A stretch of DNA of 64,000 nucleotides from Niveispirillum sp943370215 (GCA_943370215.1 CALRQC020000006.1:62001-126000), one strand, 5' to 3'; counted from the first letter of the stretch, positions 34,450 through 42,805 are shown. Program-made: numbers and translations. Notes: generated by a model from the sequence alone, not told the origin.

Positions 34450-35625
34450 GTGCAGAACAAACCCCTTACCGTTATTTTCATCACCATCCTGCTGGATGCC
34501 ATGGGCATCGGCCTGATCTTCCCCATCCTGCCGACCCTTTTGCAGTCTGTCAGCCCGCAGGCCGATATCGCGCCGCTGCTGGGTCTGCTGGCGGCCCTTT
34601 TCGCCTTGATGCAGTTTTTCTGCGCACCTCTGCTGGGCGTGCTTGCCGACCGGTTCGGGCGGCGGCCGGTTTTGCTGCTGTCGCTGGCCGGAGCAAGCAT
34701 CAATTACCTGTTCCTGGCCGGCGCCGGCAGCCTGTGGATGCTGTTTCTCGGTCGTGCCATTGCCGGGCTGACGGCGGCCAATATGCCGGTTGCCGCCGCC
34801 CTGATCAGCGATCTGTCGCCCGCGGCGGAACGGCCCCGGCTTTTCGGGCGGCTGAACGCCATGTTCGGCATCGGCTTCATTCTGGGGCCGATGCTGGGCG
34901 GCCTGCTGGGGGATCACGCGCTGCGGCTGCCATTCCTGGTAGCCGCCCTGTTGACGGGCGGGAACCTGCTGCTGGCCATGGTCTTGCTGCCCTCCACCCC
35001 GCGCCCGGCGGCGATGAAGGCCCCAAGCCCCCCGTTGAACCCGCTGGCCCCCCTGCGCCAGGCCCCGCTGGCGAAGGGGTTGCTGCCCCTCATCGCTATT
35101 TTCTTCATCTTCAGCGCCACGGGGGAGGCTTACGGCGTCTGCTGGGCCCTTTGGGGCCACGACACGTTCCACTGGAACGGCTTCTGGATCGGCCTTTCGC
35201 TGGGCTGCTTTGGTCTGTGTCAGACGCTGGCCCAGATGTTCCTGCCCGGCCCCGCTGTGCGGCTTCTGGGGGAGCGCGCCACCATCCTGCTGGGCTCTGC
35301 CTGTTTCTGTCTGGCCCTGCTGGTCATGGCCCTGGCGCGGCAGGGCTGGTTGATCTTCGCCATCATGCCCCTTTTCTCCTTGGGCGGCATCGGCACCCCG
35401 GCCCTGCAGGCGCTGGCAACCCGGCAGGTGGATGACACCCGCCGGGGTTGGCTGCAAGGTGTGATGGCCGCCGCCATCAGCCTTGCCGCCATCCTGGCCC
35501 CCGCCGGCTTCTCTGGCCTTTATCTGCTGGTGCAGGCGCAATGGCCGGGGGCGGTGTGGCTGTCGGTCATTTTTCTGCACCTGCTGGGCGCGCTGCTGGT
35601 TCTGCGCCTGCCCCCCATCGGATAG
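34450..35625 (+). CDS. MFS transporter, TetA/DHA1-like
   Basis: A 391-residue twelve-helix drug/proton antiporter-type MFS protein. Motif A is GVLADRFGRRPVLL near residue 63. FITILLDAMGIGLIFPILPTLL at the N-terminus and GRAIAGLTAANMPVAAALI are typical of the tetracycline/bicyclomycin efflux group. The substrate is unknown. The start is GTG at 34450 after CGGAGAG. The gene lies wholly within the IS-bounded segment, without its own regulator. A tetR-like gene is missing. Confidence 0.88.
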   Translation: MQNKPLTVIFITILLDAMGIGLIFPILPTLLQSVSPQADIAPLLGLLAALFALMQFFCAPLLGVLADRFGRRPVLLLSLAGASINYLFLAGAGSLWMLFLGRAIAGLTAANMPVAAALISDLSPAAERPRLFGRLNAMFGIGFILGPMLGGLLGDHALRLPFLVAALLTGGNLLLAMVLLPSTPRPAAMKAPSPPLNPLAPLRQAPLAKGLLPLIAIFFIFSATGEAYGVCWALWGHDTFHWNGFWIGLSLGCFGLCQTLAQMFLPGPAVRLLGERATILLGSACFCLALLVMALARQGWLIFAIMPLFSLGGIGTPALQALATRQVDDTRRGWLQGVMAAAISLAAILAPAGFSGLYLLVQAQWPGAVWLSVIFLHLLGALLVLRLPPIG

Positions 35626-35782
35626 GCGGCAAAGCGCTGGTATACCCAAATGCCGGAAGAATCCCTGGGCTATGATTTCACCCTTTGGCGATCCGCTCTA
35701 AGGGACGGGGGCGGGGCTGGCCGTGGATCTGGCGTGATCCGCGGCCAGAGAGCCATCATCCAAAGCGCTTGGCGCCAAAAGC

Positions 35783-35822
35783 AAAAAAGCCGGCTTCGAC
35801 ATTGTCGAAACCGGCTTTTTTA
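35783..35822 (-). terminator. Terminator of tRNA-Pro
   Basis: A 14-bp stem with one mismatch (AAGCCGGTTTCGAC/GTCGAAGCCGGCTT on the minus strand) is followed by TTTTTTGC. It has T-runs on both strands and begins just past the tRNA 3' end. Confidence 0.85.
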
Positions 35823-35823
35823 T

Positions 35824-35900
35824 TGGTCGGAGTAAGAGGATTCGAACCTCCGGCCTCTGCCTCCCGAAAGCAGCGCTCTACCAGGCTGAGCTATACTCCG
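35824..35900 (-). tRNA. tRNA-Pro (CGG)
   Basis: A 77-nt cloverleaf on the minus strand. Acceptor arms CGGAGTA and TACTCCG pair, with ACCA encoded. The D-arm is GCTCAGCCTGGTAGAGC, the anticodon loop TTCGGGA gives CGG, and the T-arm contains GGTTCGAATCC. Confidence 0.95.
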
Positions 35901-36076
35901 TCACTATCGCCACCGGACCGTTTTACCGGCTGCCGTTTCGCTGTCGCGCCGTCGGCGCCCCGTGGCGTGGCGGGTGTATAGCGCTATCGACGGAGCATGG
36001 CAAGCACTTGATGCAGGTTTTTTGACAAAGGGGGTGCGCATGGCTGCATTGCGTGTCCAAGTGTCTGAAAAACAAA

Positions 36077-36104
36077 CAAAAAGGCCGGGCATTTGCCCGG
36101 CCTT
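36077..36104 (-). terminator. Terminator of the polyprenyl synthase gene
   Basis: On the minus strand AAGGCCGGGCA, loop AA, TGCCCGGCCTT is followed by TTTGTTTG. It lies about 30 bases past the stop at 36133. The rest of 35901-36132 shows no gene. Confidence 0.88.
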
Positions 36105-36132
36105 GCACCCTCTCGAACCGATCTGTCGGGGA

Positions 36133-37155
36133 TCAATAGTCGCGGTCGACCACGAAATCCAACACTTCCAGCAGGGCTTGCTTCACCGGGCTGGCCGGGA
36201 ACAGGCTCAGTGCATCGCGGGCCATGGCGGCGTAATGCCGGGCCCGCTCCACACTGTCATGCAGGGTATTGTGCTTGGCCATCAGGGCAATGGCGTGGTC
36301 CAGGTCGCCATCCTGCTGATCCACCTCCTCCATGGTGCGGCGCCAGAAGCCCCGCTCCTCCTCATCGCCCCGGCGGAAGGCCAGCACGACGGGCAGGGTG
36401 ATCTTACCCTCGCGGAAATCGTCGCCGATATTCTTGCCCAGGCGGGCCTGCACGGCGGAATAATCCAGCACATCATCCACCAACTGGAAGGCGATGCCCA
36501 GATTCATGCCGAAGCTGCGCAGCGCCTCTTCCTCCGCCCCCTTGCGGTCGGCCACCACCGCACCAATGCGGCAGGCGGCGGCGAACAGTTCCGCCGTCTT
36601 GGCCTTGATGACCTCCAGATAGGCTTCTTCGCTGGTTTCCGTGTCGTTGGTGGTGGTGAGCTGCAGCACCTCCCCCTCGGCGATCACGGCGGACGCGGTG
36701 GACAGAATGTGCAGCACATCCAGCGACCCATCCTCCACCATCACCTGGAAGGCGCGGGCGAACAGGAAATCGCCGACCAGCACAGAGGATTTATTGCCGA
36801 ACACGGCATTGGCGCTGGCCTGACCACGGCGCAGATCGCTTTCATCCACCACATCATCATGCAGCAGGGTGGCCGTGTGCAGGAATTCCACACAGGCGGC
36901 CAGCGCCTTGTGCCGGTCACCCTTGTAACCGCACAGGTTGGCGGCGGCCAGCGTCAGCACCGGGCGCAGGCGCTTGCCGCCGCTGGCGATCAGATAGCCA
37001 GCCAGTTGCGGGATCAGCGCCACCGGCGACTGCATCCGGGCAATGATCAGCTCATTCACGGCGGCCAGATCGTCGCTGACCAGCGACACCAGATTGTCGA
37101 GCGCATCCGAGCCCGGCTTGCGCCGCTTGGAATCAAGGGTGGTCACGGTGGCCAC
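36133..37155 (-). CDS. ispB: Polyprenyl diphosphate synthase (octaprenyl/decaprenyl type)
   Basis: A 340-residue trans-polyprenyl synthase that makes the ubiquinone side chain from farnesyl or geranylgeranyl diphosphate. The first Asp-rich motif lies in LHDDVVDESDLRRG near residues 99-112, and the second in AFQLVDDVLDYS near 222-233. GGKRLRPVLTL binds the second substrate. The GTG at 37155 is chosen since GGAG lies ten bases upstream; the long upstream open frame has no family similarity. Chain length cannot be told by eye. Confidence 0.93.
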   Translation of the reverse strand: MATVTTLDSKRRKPGSDALDNLVSLVSDDLAAVNELIIARMQSPVALIPQLAGYLIASGGKRLRPVLTLAAANLCGYKGDRHKALAACVEFLHTATLLHDDVVDESDLRRGQASANAVFGNKSSVLVGDFLFARAFQVMVEDGSLDVLHILSTASAVIAEGEVLQLTTTNDTETSEEAYLEVIKAKTAELFAAACRIGAVVADRKGAEEEALRSFGMNLGIAFQLVDDVLDYSAVQARLGKNIGDDFREGKITLPVVLAFRRGDEEERGFWRRTMEEVDQQDGDLDHAIALMAKHNTLHDSVERARHYAAMARDALSLFPASPVKQALLEVLDFVVDRDY

Positions 37156-37330
37156 GGGTCGGATACTCCATACCAGACAAGCGGAAACAGGCCCGCGATT
37201 GACGGACCCCTGATGGCAGGGGAGCATAGCGGGGGAGACCGCAGGGTCAAGGCCCGCGCGTGCCATGAATGGGCATGACCGCCCTGAAACTGTGGCTGGG
37301 GGCTGTCGGGCCGGATCGGATGGAGAGGGA

Positions 37331-37549
37331 ATGGACATCATCTTGCGCAGCAACGACCCGGTGGCCCTGGCTTTTGCCCAGGCGTTGCTGGCTGATTCGG
37401 ATATCGCCTGTGTGCTGCTGGACCAGCATACCGCCGCCCTGGAAGGCTCCATCGGGGCCATCCCCCGGCGGCTTTGTGTCGCGGATGAGGATGCGTCCGA
37501 AGCGCGCGACTTGCTGCGCGCCGCCGGGCTGGCCGGGGTGGAAGGCTGA
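37331..37549 (+). CDS. DUF2007 protein
   Basis: A 72-residue single-domain protein of the DUF2007 (putative signal transducing protein) family: ILRSNDPVALAFAQALLADS, then CVLLDQHTAALEGS and RRLCVADEDASEARDLLRAAG. Its function is unknown. The ATG at 37331 has GGAGAGGGA just upstream. It is followed two bases later by the TrmN6-like methyltransferase, an arrangement seen in other Alphaproteobacteria. Confidence 0.82.
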   Translation: MDIILRSNDPVALAFAQALLADSDIACVLLDQHTAALEGSIGAIPRRLCVADEDASEARDLLRAAGLAGVEG

Positions 37550-37551
37550 CC

Positions 37552-38322
37552 GTGATCGGGGGTGACATATATATAGGTGTGCCGGATGCCGCTCCCGTCG
37601 CCCTGCTGGGCGGTCGGGTGCGGCTCTATCTGCCGGAAAAGGGCTATCGCGCCGCCATTGATCCGGTGCTGCTGGCGGCGGCTGTGCCGGCCGAACCGGG
37701 GCAGCAGGTGCTGGACCTGGGCTGCGGGGCTGGGGCGGCGTTATTGTGTCTGGCAGCGCGCTGCCCCGAGGTGGGGCTGACCGGGCTGGAAATCCAGGCC
37801 GACGCGGTGCGCTGGGCCGGGGCTGGCATTGCGGCCGGCGGCTGGGCCGACCGGGCGCACGTGGTGCCGGGCGATGTGGCGGATATTGCCGCTGCCGGGC
37901 TGGTGCCCAACAGTTTCGATCATGTGATGACCAACCCGCCCTTCTGGGAGGCCGGGCGGCACAGCGCCTCCCCCGTCGCCGGCAAGGCCACCAGCCATGG
38001 GGAGGGGGCGGGCGATCTGGCTGGCTTTATCCAGGCGGCGTTGCGCCTGTTGAAAAGTGGCGGCAGCCTGACGGTGATTTTTCCAGCCGTTCGGCTGGCC
38101 AGCCTGCTGGCGCTGATGGAAGGACGGTTCGGCGATATCGCCGTGCTGCCGCTCTGGCCCCGTGCCGGCGTGGCCGCGAAACGGGTGATTGTGCAGGGTC
38201 GACGCGACCGGAAATCACCCCTGCGCCTGCTGCCCGGTCTGGTGCTGCATGGGCCGGGCCAGACCTATACGCCAGAGACAGAGGCGATTTTGCGCGACGC
38301 CGCGCCGCTGCCGCTGGTGTGA
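37552..38322 (+). CDS. TrmN6-like methyltransferase (tRNA1-Val adenine-N6 family)
   Basis: A 256-residue class I SAM methyltransferase. SAM motif I is VLDLGCGAGAALLCLAAR near residue 53. The catalytic NPPFWEAG motif near 128 is that of N6-adenine/glutamine methylases, and YRAAIDPVLLAAAVPA is the TrmN6/YfiC-type N-terminus. It is predicted to act on adenine 37 of a tRNA. The start is GTG, directly after DUF2007. It converges on ccrM. Confidence 0.85.
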   Translation: MIGGDIYIGVPDAAPVALLGGRVRLYLPEKGYRAAIDPVLLAAAVPAEPGQQVLDLGCGAGAALLCLAARCPEVGLTGLEIQADAVRWAGAGIAAGGWADRAHVVPGDVADIAAAGLVPNSFDHVMTNPPFWEAGRHSASPVAGKATSHGEGAGDLAGFIQAALRLLKSGGSLTVIFPAVRLASLLALMEGRFGDIAVLPLWPRAGVAAKRVIVQGRRDRKSPLRLLPGLVLHGPGQTYTPETEAILRDAAPLPLV

Positions 38323-38360
38323 ACAGGGGGGGGCCGCTTGTTCGGCCTACCCCCGAACCC

Positions 38361-39452
38361 TCAATGCTTTTCGCTGATCACCTGCTGGCGCAGCACATCG
38401 ATGGGGGCCAGCGAGCCTTCCTTCTGGAAATGCCAGAAGGTCCAGCCATTGCAGGCGGGCAGGCCCTGCATGGCGGCACCCACCTTGTGGATGGAACCCT
38501 TATGTTCGCCCAGATGGTTCTGGGCGACCAGGGTGCCGTCGGCGCGCACCTTGGCGATATGGCGGCGGCGATTGTCGAACAGCATGGTGCCGGGCTTCAG
38601 ATAGCCGCGTTCGATCAGGTTGCCGAACGGCACGCGCGGCTGTGTGCGCTTGGAGGTGACTTCCAGCAACTCCGGCTCGGCCACTTCCTCCACCGCCGCA
38701 ATGCGCTGGTTGGCGAGGCGGGCATAATTATGCTCCCGCTCCAGCCCGATCCAGCGGCGGCGCAGGCGCTTGGCCACGGCCCCGGTGGTGCCGGTGCCGA
38801 AGAACGGGTCCAGCACCACATCATCCACCTTGGTGGAGGCCATCAGCACGCGGAACAGCAGGGATTCCGGCTTCTGCGTCGGGTGCGCCTTCTGCCCCGT
38901 CTCGTCGCGCAGCCGTTCCGACCCGGTGCAGAGCGGCAGCGTCCAGTCGCTGCGCATCTGCAAATCCTCGTTCAGCGCCTTCATCGCCTCATAGGCGAAG
39001 TAATATTTGCTGTCCTTGGATTTGGACGCCCAGATCATGGTTTCATGGGCATTGGCGAAACGGCGGCCCTTGAAATTGGGCATCGGGTTGGATTTGCGCC
39101 AGATAATGTCGTTCAGTACCCAGAAACCCAGATCCTGCAGAATGCTGCCGACCCGGAAAATATTGTGATAGCTGCCGATCACCCAGAGGGTGCCATCATC
39201 CTTCAGCGTGTGCCGGGCGGCCGACAGCCAGTCGCGGGTAAAACGGTCATAGGTTTCAAAATCCTGGAACCGGTCCCACTCCTCATCCACCCCATCCACA
39301 CGGGTGTGGTTGGGGCGCAGCAGATCACCATTCAGTTGCAGGTTATAAGGCGGATCGGCAAAAACCATATCGACGGAGCCGGCGGGCATGTCCCGCATCA
39401 ACTGCACACAGTCGCCGACAAGAATCCGGTTGGTTGTCAGGGTTTCACGCAT
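38361..39452 (-). CDS. ccrM: Cell-cycle-regulated DNA adenine methyltransferase CcrM (GANTC)
   Basis: A 363-residue beta-class N6-adenine methyltransferase, an orphan enzyme that methylates GANTC and times cell-cycle genes in Alphaproteobacteria. The catalytic motif ADPPYNLQLNG lies at residues 32-42, and the SAM motif DPFFGTGTTGAVAKRL near 212. The last 100 residues (TLVAQNHLGEHKGSIHKVG, LPACNGWTFWHFQ) are the CcrM-specific C-terminal domain. There is no restriction gene. The start has no strong ribosome site. Five GANTC sites lie in the 100 bases upstream. Confidence 0.97.
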   Translation of the reverse strand: MRETLTTNRILVGDCVQLMRDMPAGSVDMVFADPPYNLQLNGDLLRPNHTRVDGVDEEWDRFQDFETYDRFTRDWLSAARHTLKDDGTLWVIGSYHNIFRVGSILQDLGFWVLNDIIWRKSNPMPNFKGRRFANAHETMIWASKSKDSKYYFAYEAMKALNEDLQMRSDWTLPLCTGSERLRDETGQKAHPTQKPESLLFRVLMASTKVDDVVLDPFFGTGTTGAVAKRLRRRWIGLEREHNYARLANQRIAAVEEVAEPELLEVTSKRTQPRVPFGNLIERGYLKPGTMLFDNRRRHIAKVRADGTLVAQNHLGEHKGSIHKVGAAMQGLPACNGWTFWHFQKEGSLAPIDVLRQQVISEKH

Positions 39453-39465
39453 GGTATTTGCCGCC

Positions 39466-39547
39466 GAATCGGGAGTTCATTTTCGCCGACAATGATTCGG
39501 CCCCGAGTCGCCGTCAACTGGAATTTTTCTGAAGAGTCAGAAGAGTC
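39466..39547 (-). promoter_or_regulatory. GANTC cluster upstream of ccrM
   Basis: Five GANTC sites (GAATC 39466, GATTC 39494, GAGTC 39505, GAGTC 39534, GAGTC 39543) fall within 82 bp upstream of ccrM, and a sixth (39422) lies in its first codons. Chance expects one per 256 bases. In Caulobacter, CcrM methylation of sites in its own promoter lowers transcription. The last site overlaps the rnhB stop. The rest of the gap shows nothing else. Confidence 0.65.
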
Positions 39548-40181
39548 AGAGAGTTAAGGCCAATTGTTGGGAAACAGGTGCAAAAGAACGGCGGTGATGG
39601 GGGGTCGCACCCAGTGTTTTAATGGCCGCGCGATGCTGGGCTGTTCCGTAACCTTGGTTCCGTTCCCAACCATATCCGGGGTATTCCAGCGCCAACTGCC
39701 CCATCATCTTGTCCCGCGTCACCTTGGCGATGATGGAGGCGGCGGCGATGGACAGCGATAATGCATCCCCGTCCACCAATGTTTGCACGGCACAGGGCAG
39801 GGGTGGGCGCTGATTGCCATCCACCAGCGCCATTGCCGGCATTTTGCCGGTCATTTGCGCCAAACCCTCCACGGCGCGGCGCATGGCCAGGAAGGTGGCT
39901 TGCAGAATATTGATCTCATCAATTTCCGCCACGCTGGCGATGCCGACGCCATAGGGGGCGTTCTGGCAGATCAGCGCGAACAGGGCTTCGCGCTTGGCCT
40001 GCTTCACCACCTTGCTGTCATCGATGCCGGCGCACCAGTCCGGGATGCCGCCGCCACAGGGCAGCAGCACGGCGGCGGCAACCACGGGGCCGGCCAGCGG
40101 GCCGCGCCCGGCTTCGTCAACGCCGCAGACGGGGAAGGTCTCGGCATGGCCGAGGCGGATTTCATGGGACAGGTCAGGCAT
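39546..40181 (-). CDS. rnhB: Ribonuclease HII
   Basis: A 211-residue RNase HII that removes RNA, including single ribonucleotides, from RNA/DNA hybrids. The catalytic DE pair is at residues 22-23 (VCGVDEAGRGPLAG). GIDDSKVVKQAKREALF and ALVDGNQRPPLPCAVQTLVDGDALSLSIAAASIIAKVTRD-like blocks carry the remaining acidic residues. The start at 40181 is the nearest ATG before the conserved domain. The gene runs into the ccrM promoter, the usual alphaproteobacterial order. Confidence 0.95.
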   Translation of the reverse strand: MPDLSHEIRLGHAETFPVCGVDEAGRGPLAGPVVAAAVLLPCGGGIPDWCAGIDDSKVVKQAKREALFALICQNAPYGVGIASVAEIDEINILQATFLAMRRAVEGLAQMTGKMPAMALVDGNQRPPLPCAVQTLVDGDALSLSIAAASIIAKVTRDKMMGQLALEYPGYGWERNQGYGTAQHRAAIKTLGATPHHRRSFAPVSQQLALTL

Positions 40182-40239
40182 GGCGCTGGTGTCGCAGAAC
40201 CGCACGGCGGGCGCAAGGGGGCTTGGTTTTGGATGGCGA

Positions 40240-40253
40240 TTGCGCTGGATCAA
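40240..40253 (+). promoter_or_regulatory. FNR/FixK-type box upstream of hemN
   Basis: TTGCGCTGGATCAA fits TTG(A/C)-N6-(T/G)CAA, the alphaproteobacterial FNR/FixK pattern. Its centre is about 71 bp before the hemN start, so a -41.5 site would put the transcript start near 40288. It also lies 60 bp upstream of the divergent rnhB. Confidence 0.6.
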
Positions 40254-40317
40254 AGCGCGGATATGTCGGCGGGCGCATGGTACGGCCACAATCGTTCCCT
40301 CGCTGTCAGGGCCCATC

Positions 40318-41682
40318 ATGCATCCCGATCTCGTCGCCAAATATCGTCACCAGCGGGTTCCCCGGTACACCTCCTACCCGGCCTCCCCGCATTTCGCCCC
40401 CTCGGTGACGTCGGAGACCTATCGCGGTTGGTTGCGACGGCTGGACACGACGTCCACCCTGTCGCTTTACCTGCATGTGCCCTTCTGCCGGACCATGTGC
40501 TGGTATTGCGGCTGCCATACCAGCGTCGTCCGCCATGAAGATCCCGTCTGGGCCTATCTGGCGGCAATGACGACGGAGATGCGCACCGTGGCCGCCCTGC
40601 TGCCGCAGGGCGAACAGGGCGGGCCGTCGGTGCGGCATGTGCATTTTGGCGGCGGCACCCCGACCTTGATGCCGGCCGACGCCATGCGGTCGCTGATGGC
40701 GGAGATGCGCACGCGGTTCAATATTGCACCCGATGCCGAACTGGCGGTGGAGATCGACCCGCGTACCTTGCTGCCGGAGATGATCCAGGCGTTGGGCGAT
40801 ACCGGCTTCACCCGCGCCTCCCTGGGGGTGCAGAGCTTTGATCCGGCGGTACAGGCGGCCATCAACCGTATCCAGCCGCCGGGGCTGACCCGCGCGGCGG
40901 TGCAGGGGCTGCGGGGGGCCGGCATCCAGGCCATCAACCTGGACCTGATCTATGGTCTGCCGCGTCAGACGGTGGCGAGTTGCGTTGATACGGTGCGCCA
41001 GGCGGTGGCCCTGTCGCCTGACCGGTTGTCCATTTTCGGCTATGCCCATATGCCCGGTTTCAAGGCGCATCAGGCCCGTATCAACGAGGCGGATCTGCCC
41101 GATGCGGAAGCGCGCATGGCGCAGAATCTGGCCATTGAGCAGACCTTGCTGGATGAGGGCTATGTCCGTATCGGCTTGGACCATTTCGCCAAGCCGGATG
41201 ATCCCATCGCGCTGGCCGCCGCCAATGGCACCTTGCGGCGCAATTTCCAGGGCTACACTACCGATGCGGCCGATGCGCTGCTGGGTTTTGGTGCGTCGGC
41301 CATCGGGCGGCTGCCGCAGGGCTATGTCGCCAATGTGCTGCCGGTGCCGGCCTATATGAAATCGGTGGAGGATACCGGGCTGGCGGTGGCGCGCGGATAT
41401 CGGATGACCCTGGATGACCGGATGCGGGCGGCCCTGATCGAACGGCTGATGTGCCATTTCAGCGTCGATCTGGCGGAACTGGCGGCGGAACATGGGCTGC
41501 ACCCGGACAGCATCATGCCGGAGGGGCCGGCCCTATCGGCGCTGCTGGCCGATGGGGTGGCGGAACTGCATGGCCACCGGATCAGCGTGCCGGAAAGCGC
41601 CCGCCCCCTGGTGCGCAGCGTGGCTGCCCTGTTCGACGCCCATCTGGACCCGGAGGGCGGGCGACACAGCAAGGCGATTTGA
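40318..41682 (+). CDS. hemN: Oxygen-independent coproporphyrinogen III oxidase HemN
   Basis: A 454-residue radical-SAM enzyme that decarboxylates coproporphyrinogen III to protoporphyrinogen IX without oxygen. The iron-sulfur motif is C57-x3-C61-x2-C64-x-C66 (CRTMCWYCGC), the full HemN type. HFGGGTPTLMPADAM, GVQSFDPAVQAAINRIQP and DLIYGLPRQT are conserved. YTSYPASPHF at the N-terminus fits HemN rather than HemW. The FNR/FixK-type box upstream suggests low-oxygen induction. Confidence 0.95.
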   Translation: MHPDLVAKYRHQRVPRYTSYPASPHFAPSVTSETYRGWLRRLDTTSTLSLYLHVPFCRTMCWYCGCHTSVVRHEDPVWAYLAAMTTEMRTVAALLPQGEQGGPSVRHVHFGGGTPTLMPADAMRSLMAEMRTRFNIAPDAELAVEIDPRTLLPEMIQALGDTGFTRASLGVQSFDPAVQAAINRIQPPGLTRAAVQGLRGAGIQAINLDLIYGLPRQTVASCVDTVRQAVALSPDRLSIFGYAHMPGFKAHQARINEADLPDAEARMAQNLAIEQTLLDEGYVRIGLDHFAKPDDPIALAAANGTLRRNFQGYTTDAADALLGFGASAIGRLPQGYVANVLPVPAYMKSVEDTGLAVARGYRMTLDDRMRAALIERLMCHFSVDLAELAAEHGLHPDSIMPEGPALSALLADGVAELHGHRISVPESARPLVRSVAALFDAHLDPEGGRHSKAI

Positions 41683-41697
41683 TAAAGGGGCGCGGGG

Positions 41698-42693
41698 TCA
41701 GGGCTGCACGAGCCAGATCAGGCCCAGGGCCAGCCCCACCAGCGCCAGTAATGACAGGGATGCGGCGGCCAGTACCCGGCCGCCGCCCTGGGCCAGACCC
41801 CGCAGGTTGATGGAAAGCCCCAGCGCTGCCATGGCCCACAGGGTCAGCAGGTGCGCACCTTCGCCCAACGGGGCGGCCAGCCCCTCCGGCACCAGACCGG
41901 CGGCGCGCAGCCCGGCCAGGGCGGCGAAGCCGATGATGAACCAGGGCAGCAGCGCCGGGCGGCCCTGGCTGGGCAGGTTGTGGCGGCGATGCAGCAGCGT
42001 CAGGCCCAGGCTGACCGGCCCCAGCATCACCACCCGCGCCAACTTGACCAGGGTGGCCATATGCAGGCTGAGCGGGCCGGTCAGTGCCGTGGCGGCGGCC
42101 ACCTGTGGCACGGCATAGACGGTCAGCCCCGCCAGCACGCCATAACGCAATTCCCCCATCCCCGGCAGAAGCAGCGCCAGCGGCAGCAGCAAGACCGCCC
42201 CGATGCCCAGCAGGGCGGTGAAGGTCAATGCCGTCGCCACCTCCTGTTCAGAGGCGGCAACCACGGGGGCAGCGGCAGCGATGGCGCTGTTGCCGCAGAT
42301 GGAATTGCCGCAGGCCACCAGCAGGGCCAGCCGGTGCCCCAGTCCGCAGCCCCGCCCGATGCCATAGCCGATCAGCAGCGACAGCCCCACCAGCAGGGCG
42401 ATGCCGCCCAGCAGCAGCGGCCCGGCGGCCAGCATGGCGCGGCTGTCCAGCGTGGCCCCCAGCAGCAGCACCGCCAGTTCCAGGGGCCGTTTCGCCGCCA
42501 TGTGGATGCCGGCTTCCAGCCCACCCATCTGCGGCCTCACGCTGCGGATGCCGGCCCCGATCAGGATGGCCAGGATCAAGCCATCCAGCGGCAACCAATG
42601 ATGCAGGCCCAGGGCCGCCAGCGCCACGGCGGCAGCGGCACCCATGCCGGGCAGGCTGGGCAAGGGCAGGGGGCGGGCGGATAGGGTCAGCAT
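41698..42693 (-). CDS. YeiH-family putative sulfate exporter
   Basis: A 331-residue membrane protein of the UPF0324/YeiH (PSE) family with about ten membrane segments. Conserved stretches are ILIGAGIRSVRPQMGGLEAGIHMAAKRPLELAVLLLGA and VACGNSICGNSAIAAAAPVV. The family is linked to sulfur compound export in some bacteria, but the substrate is unproven. The start at 42693 is preferred; a TTG or ATG further up would add weak sequence. It is divergent from the LysR regulator, which probably controls it. Confidence 0.88.
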   Translation of the reverse strand: MLTLSARPLPLPSLPGMGAAAAVALAALGLHHWLPLDGLILAILIGAGIRSVRPQMGGLEAGIHMAAKRPLELAVLLLGATLDSRAMLAAGPLLLGGIALLVGLSLLIGYGIGRGCGLGHRLALLVACGNSICGNSAIAAAAPVVAASEQEVATALTFTALLGIGAVLLLPLALLLPGMGELRYGVLAGLTVYAVPQVAAATALTGPLSLHMATLVKLARVVMLGPVSLGLTLLHRRHNLPSQGRPALLPWFIIGFAALAGLRAAGLVPEGLAAPLGEGAHLLTLWAMAALGLSINLRGLAQGGGRVLAAASLSLLALVGLALGLIWLVQP

Positions 42694-42777
42694 GGCACGG
42701 GACCGGGGCTCGTTTTCCTGTCTCCAGCCTGCACCTCTGTTTTTAAGCAATCCAACGAATGATATTTCTTGATATGA

Positions 42778-42790
42778 TCGATAAAATCGA
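42778..42790 (+). promoter_or_regulatory. Palindromic LysR-type box
   Basis: TCGATAAAATCGA is a 13-bp perfect palindrome of the T-N11-A form, 16 bases before the lysR start and 85 bases before yeiH on the other strand. Its position fits autoregulation and control of the divergent gene. Confidence 0.5.
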
Positions 42791-42805
42791 ACGATTGGCT
42801 AATCC

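Larger units (their letters stand above)
34045..35700. mobile_element. IS-bounded segment carrying an MFS transporter
   Basis: The segment is bordered by inverted TAGAGCGGAT (34045-34054) and ATCCGCTCTA (35691-35700). The shared end pattern is GAGCGGAT-N6-AGG, flanked by TA on both sides as expected for a TA-target IS (for example the IS427 group of IS5). Just inside the left end lies the last part of an IS5-type transposase. Joining the flanks over one TA restores an uninterrupted end of the TonB receptor gene with TAA stop. The interior is mainly an MFS gene, and the stretch 34152-34449 shows no other gene. Confidence 0.55.

Noticed and set aside
34431..35435. Second plus-strand frame inside the MFS gene
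   Set aside because: Out of frame with a clear twelve-helix transporter; no independent start and Arg/Ala/Pro-rich translation.
35783..35822. Long palindrome as an attachment site or repeat
   Set aside because: It has T-runs and directly follows tRNA-Pro, so a terminator explains it.
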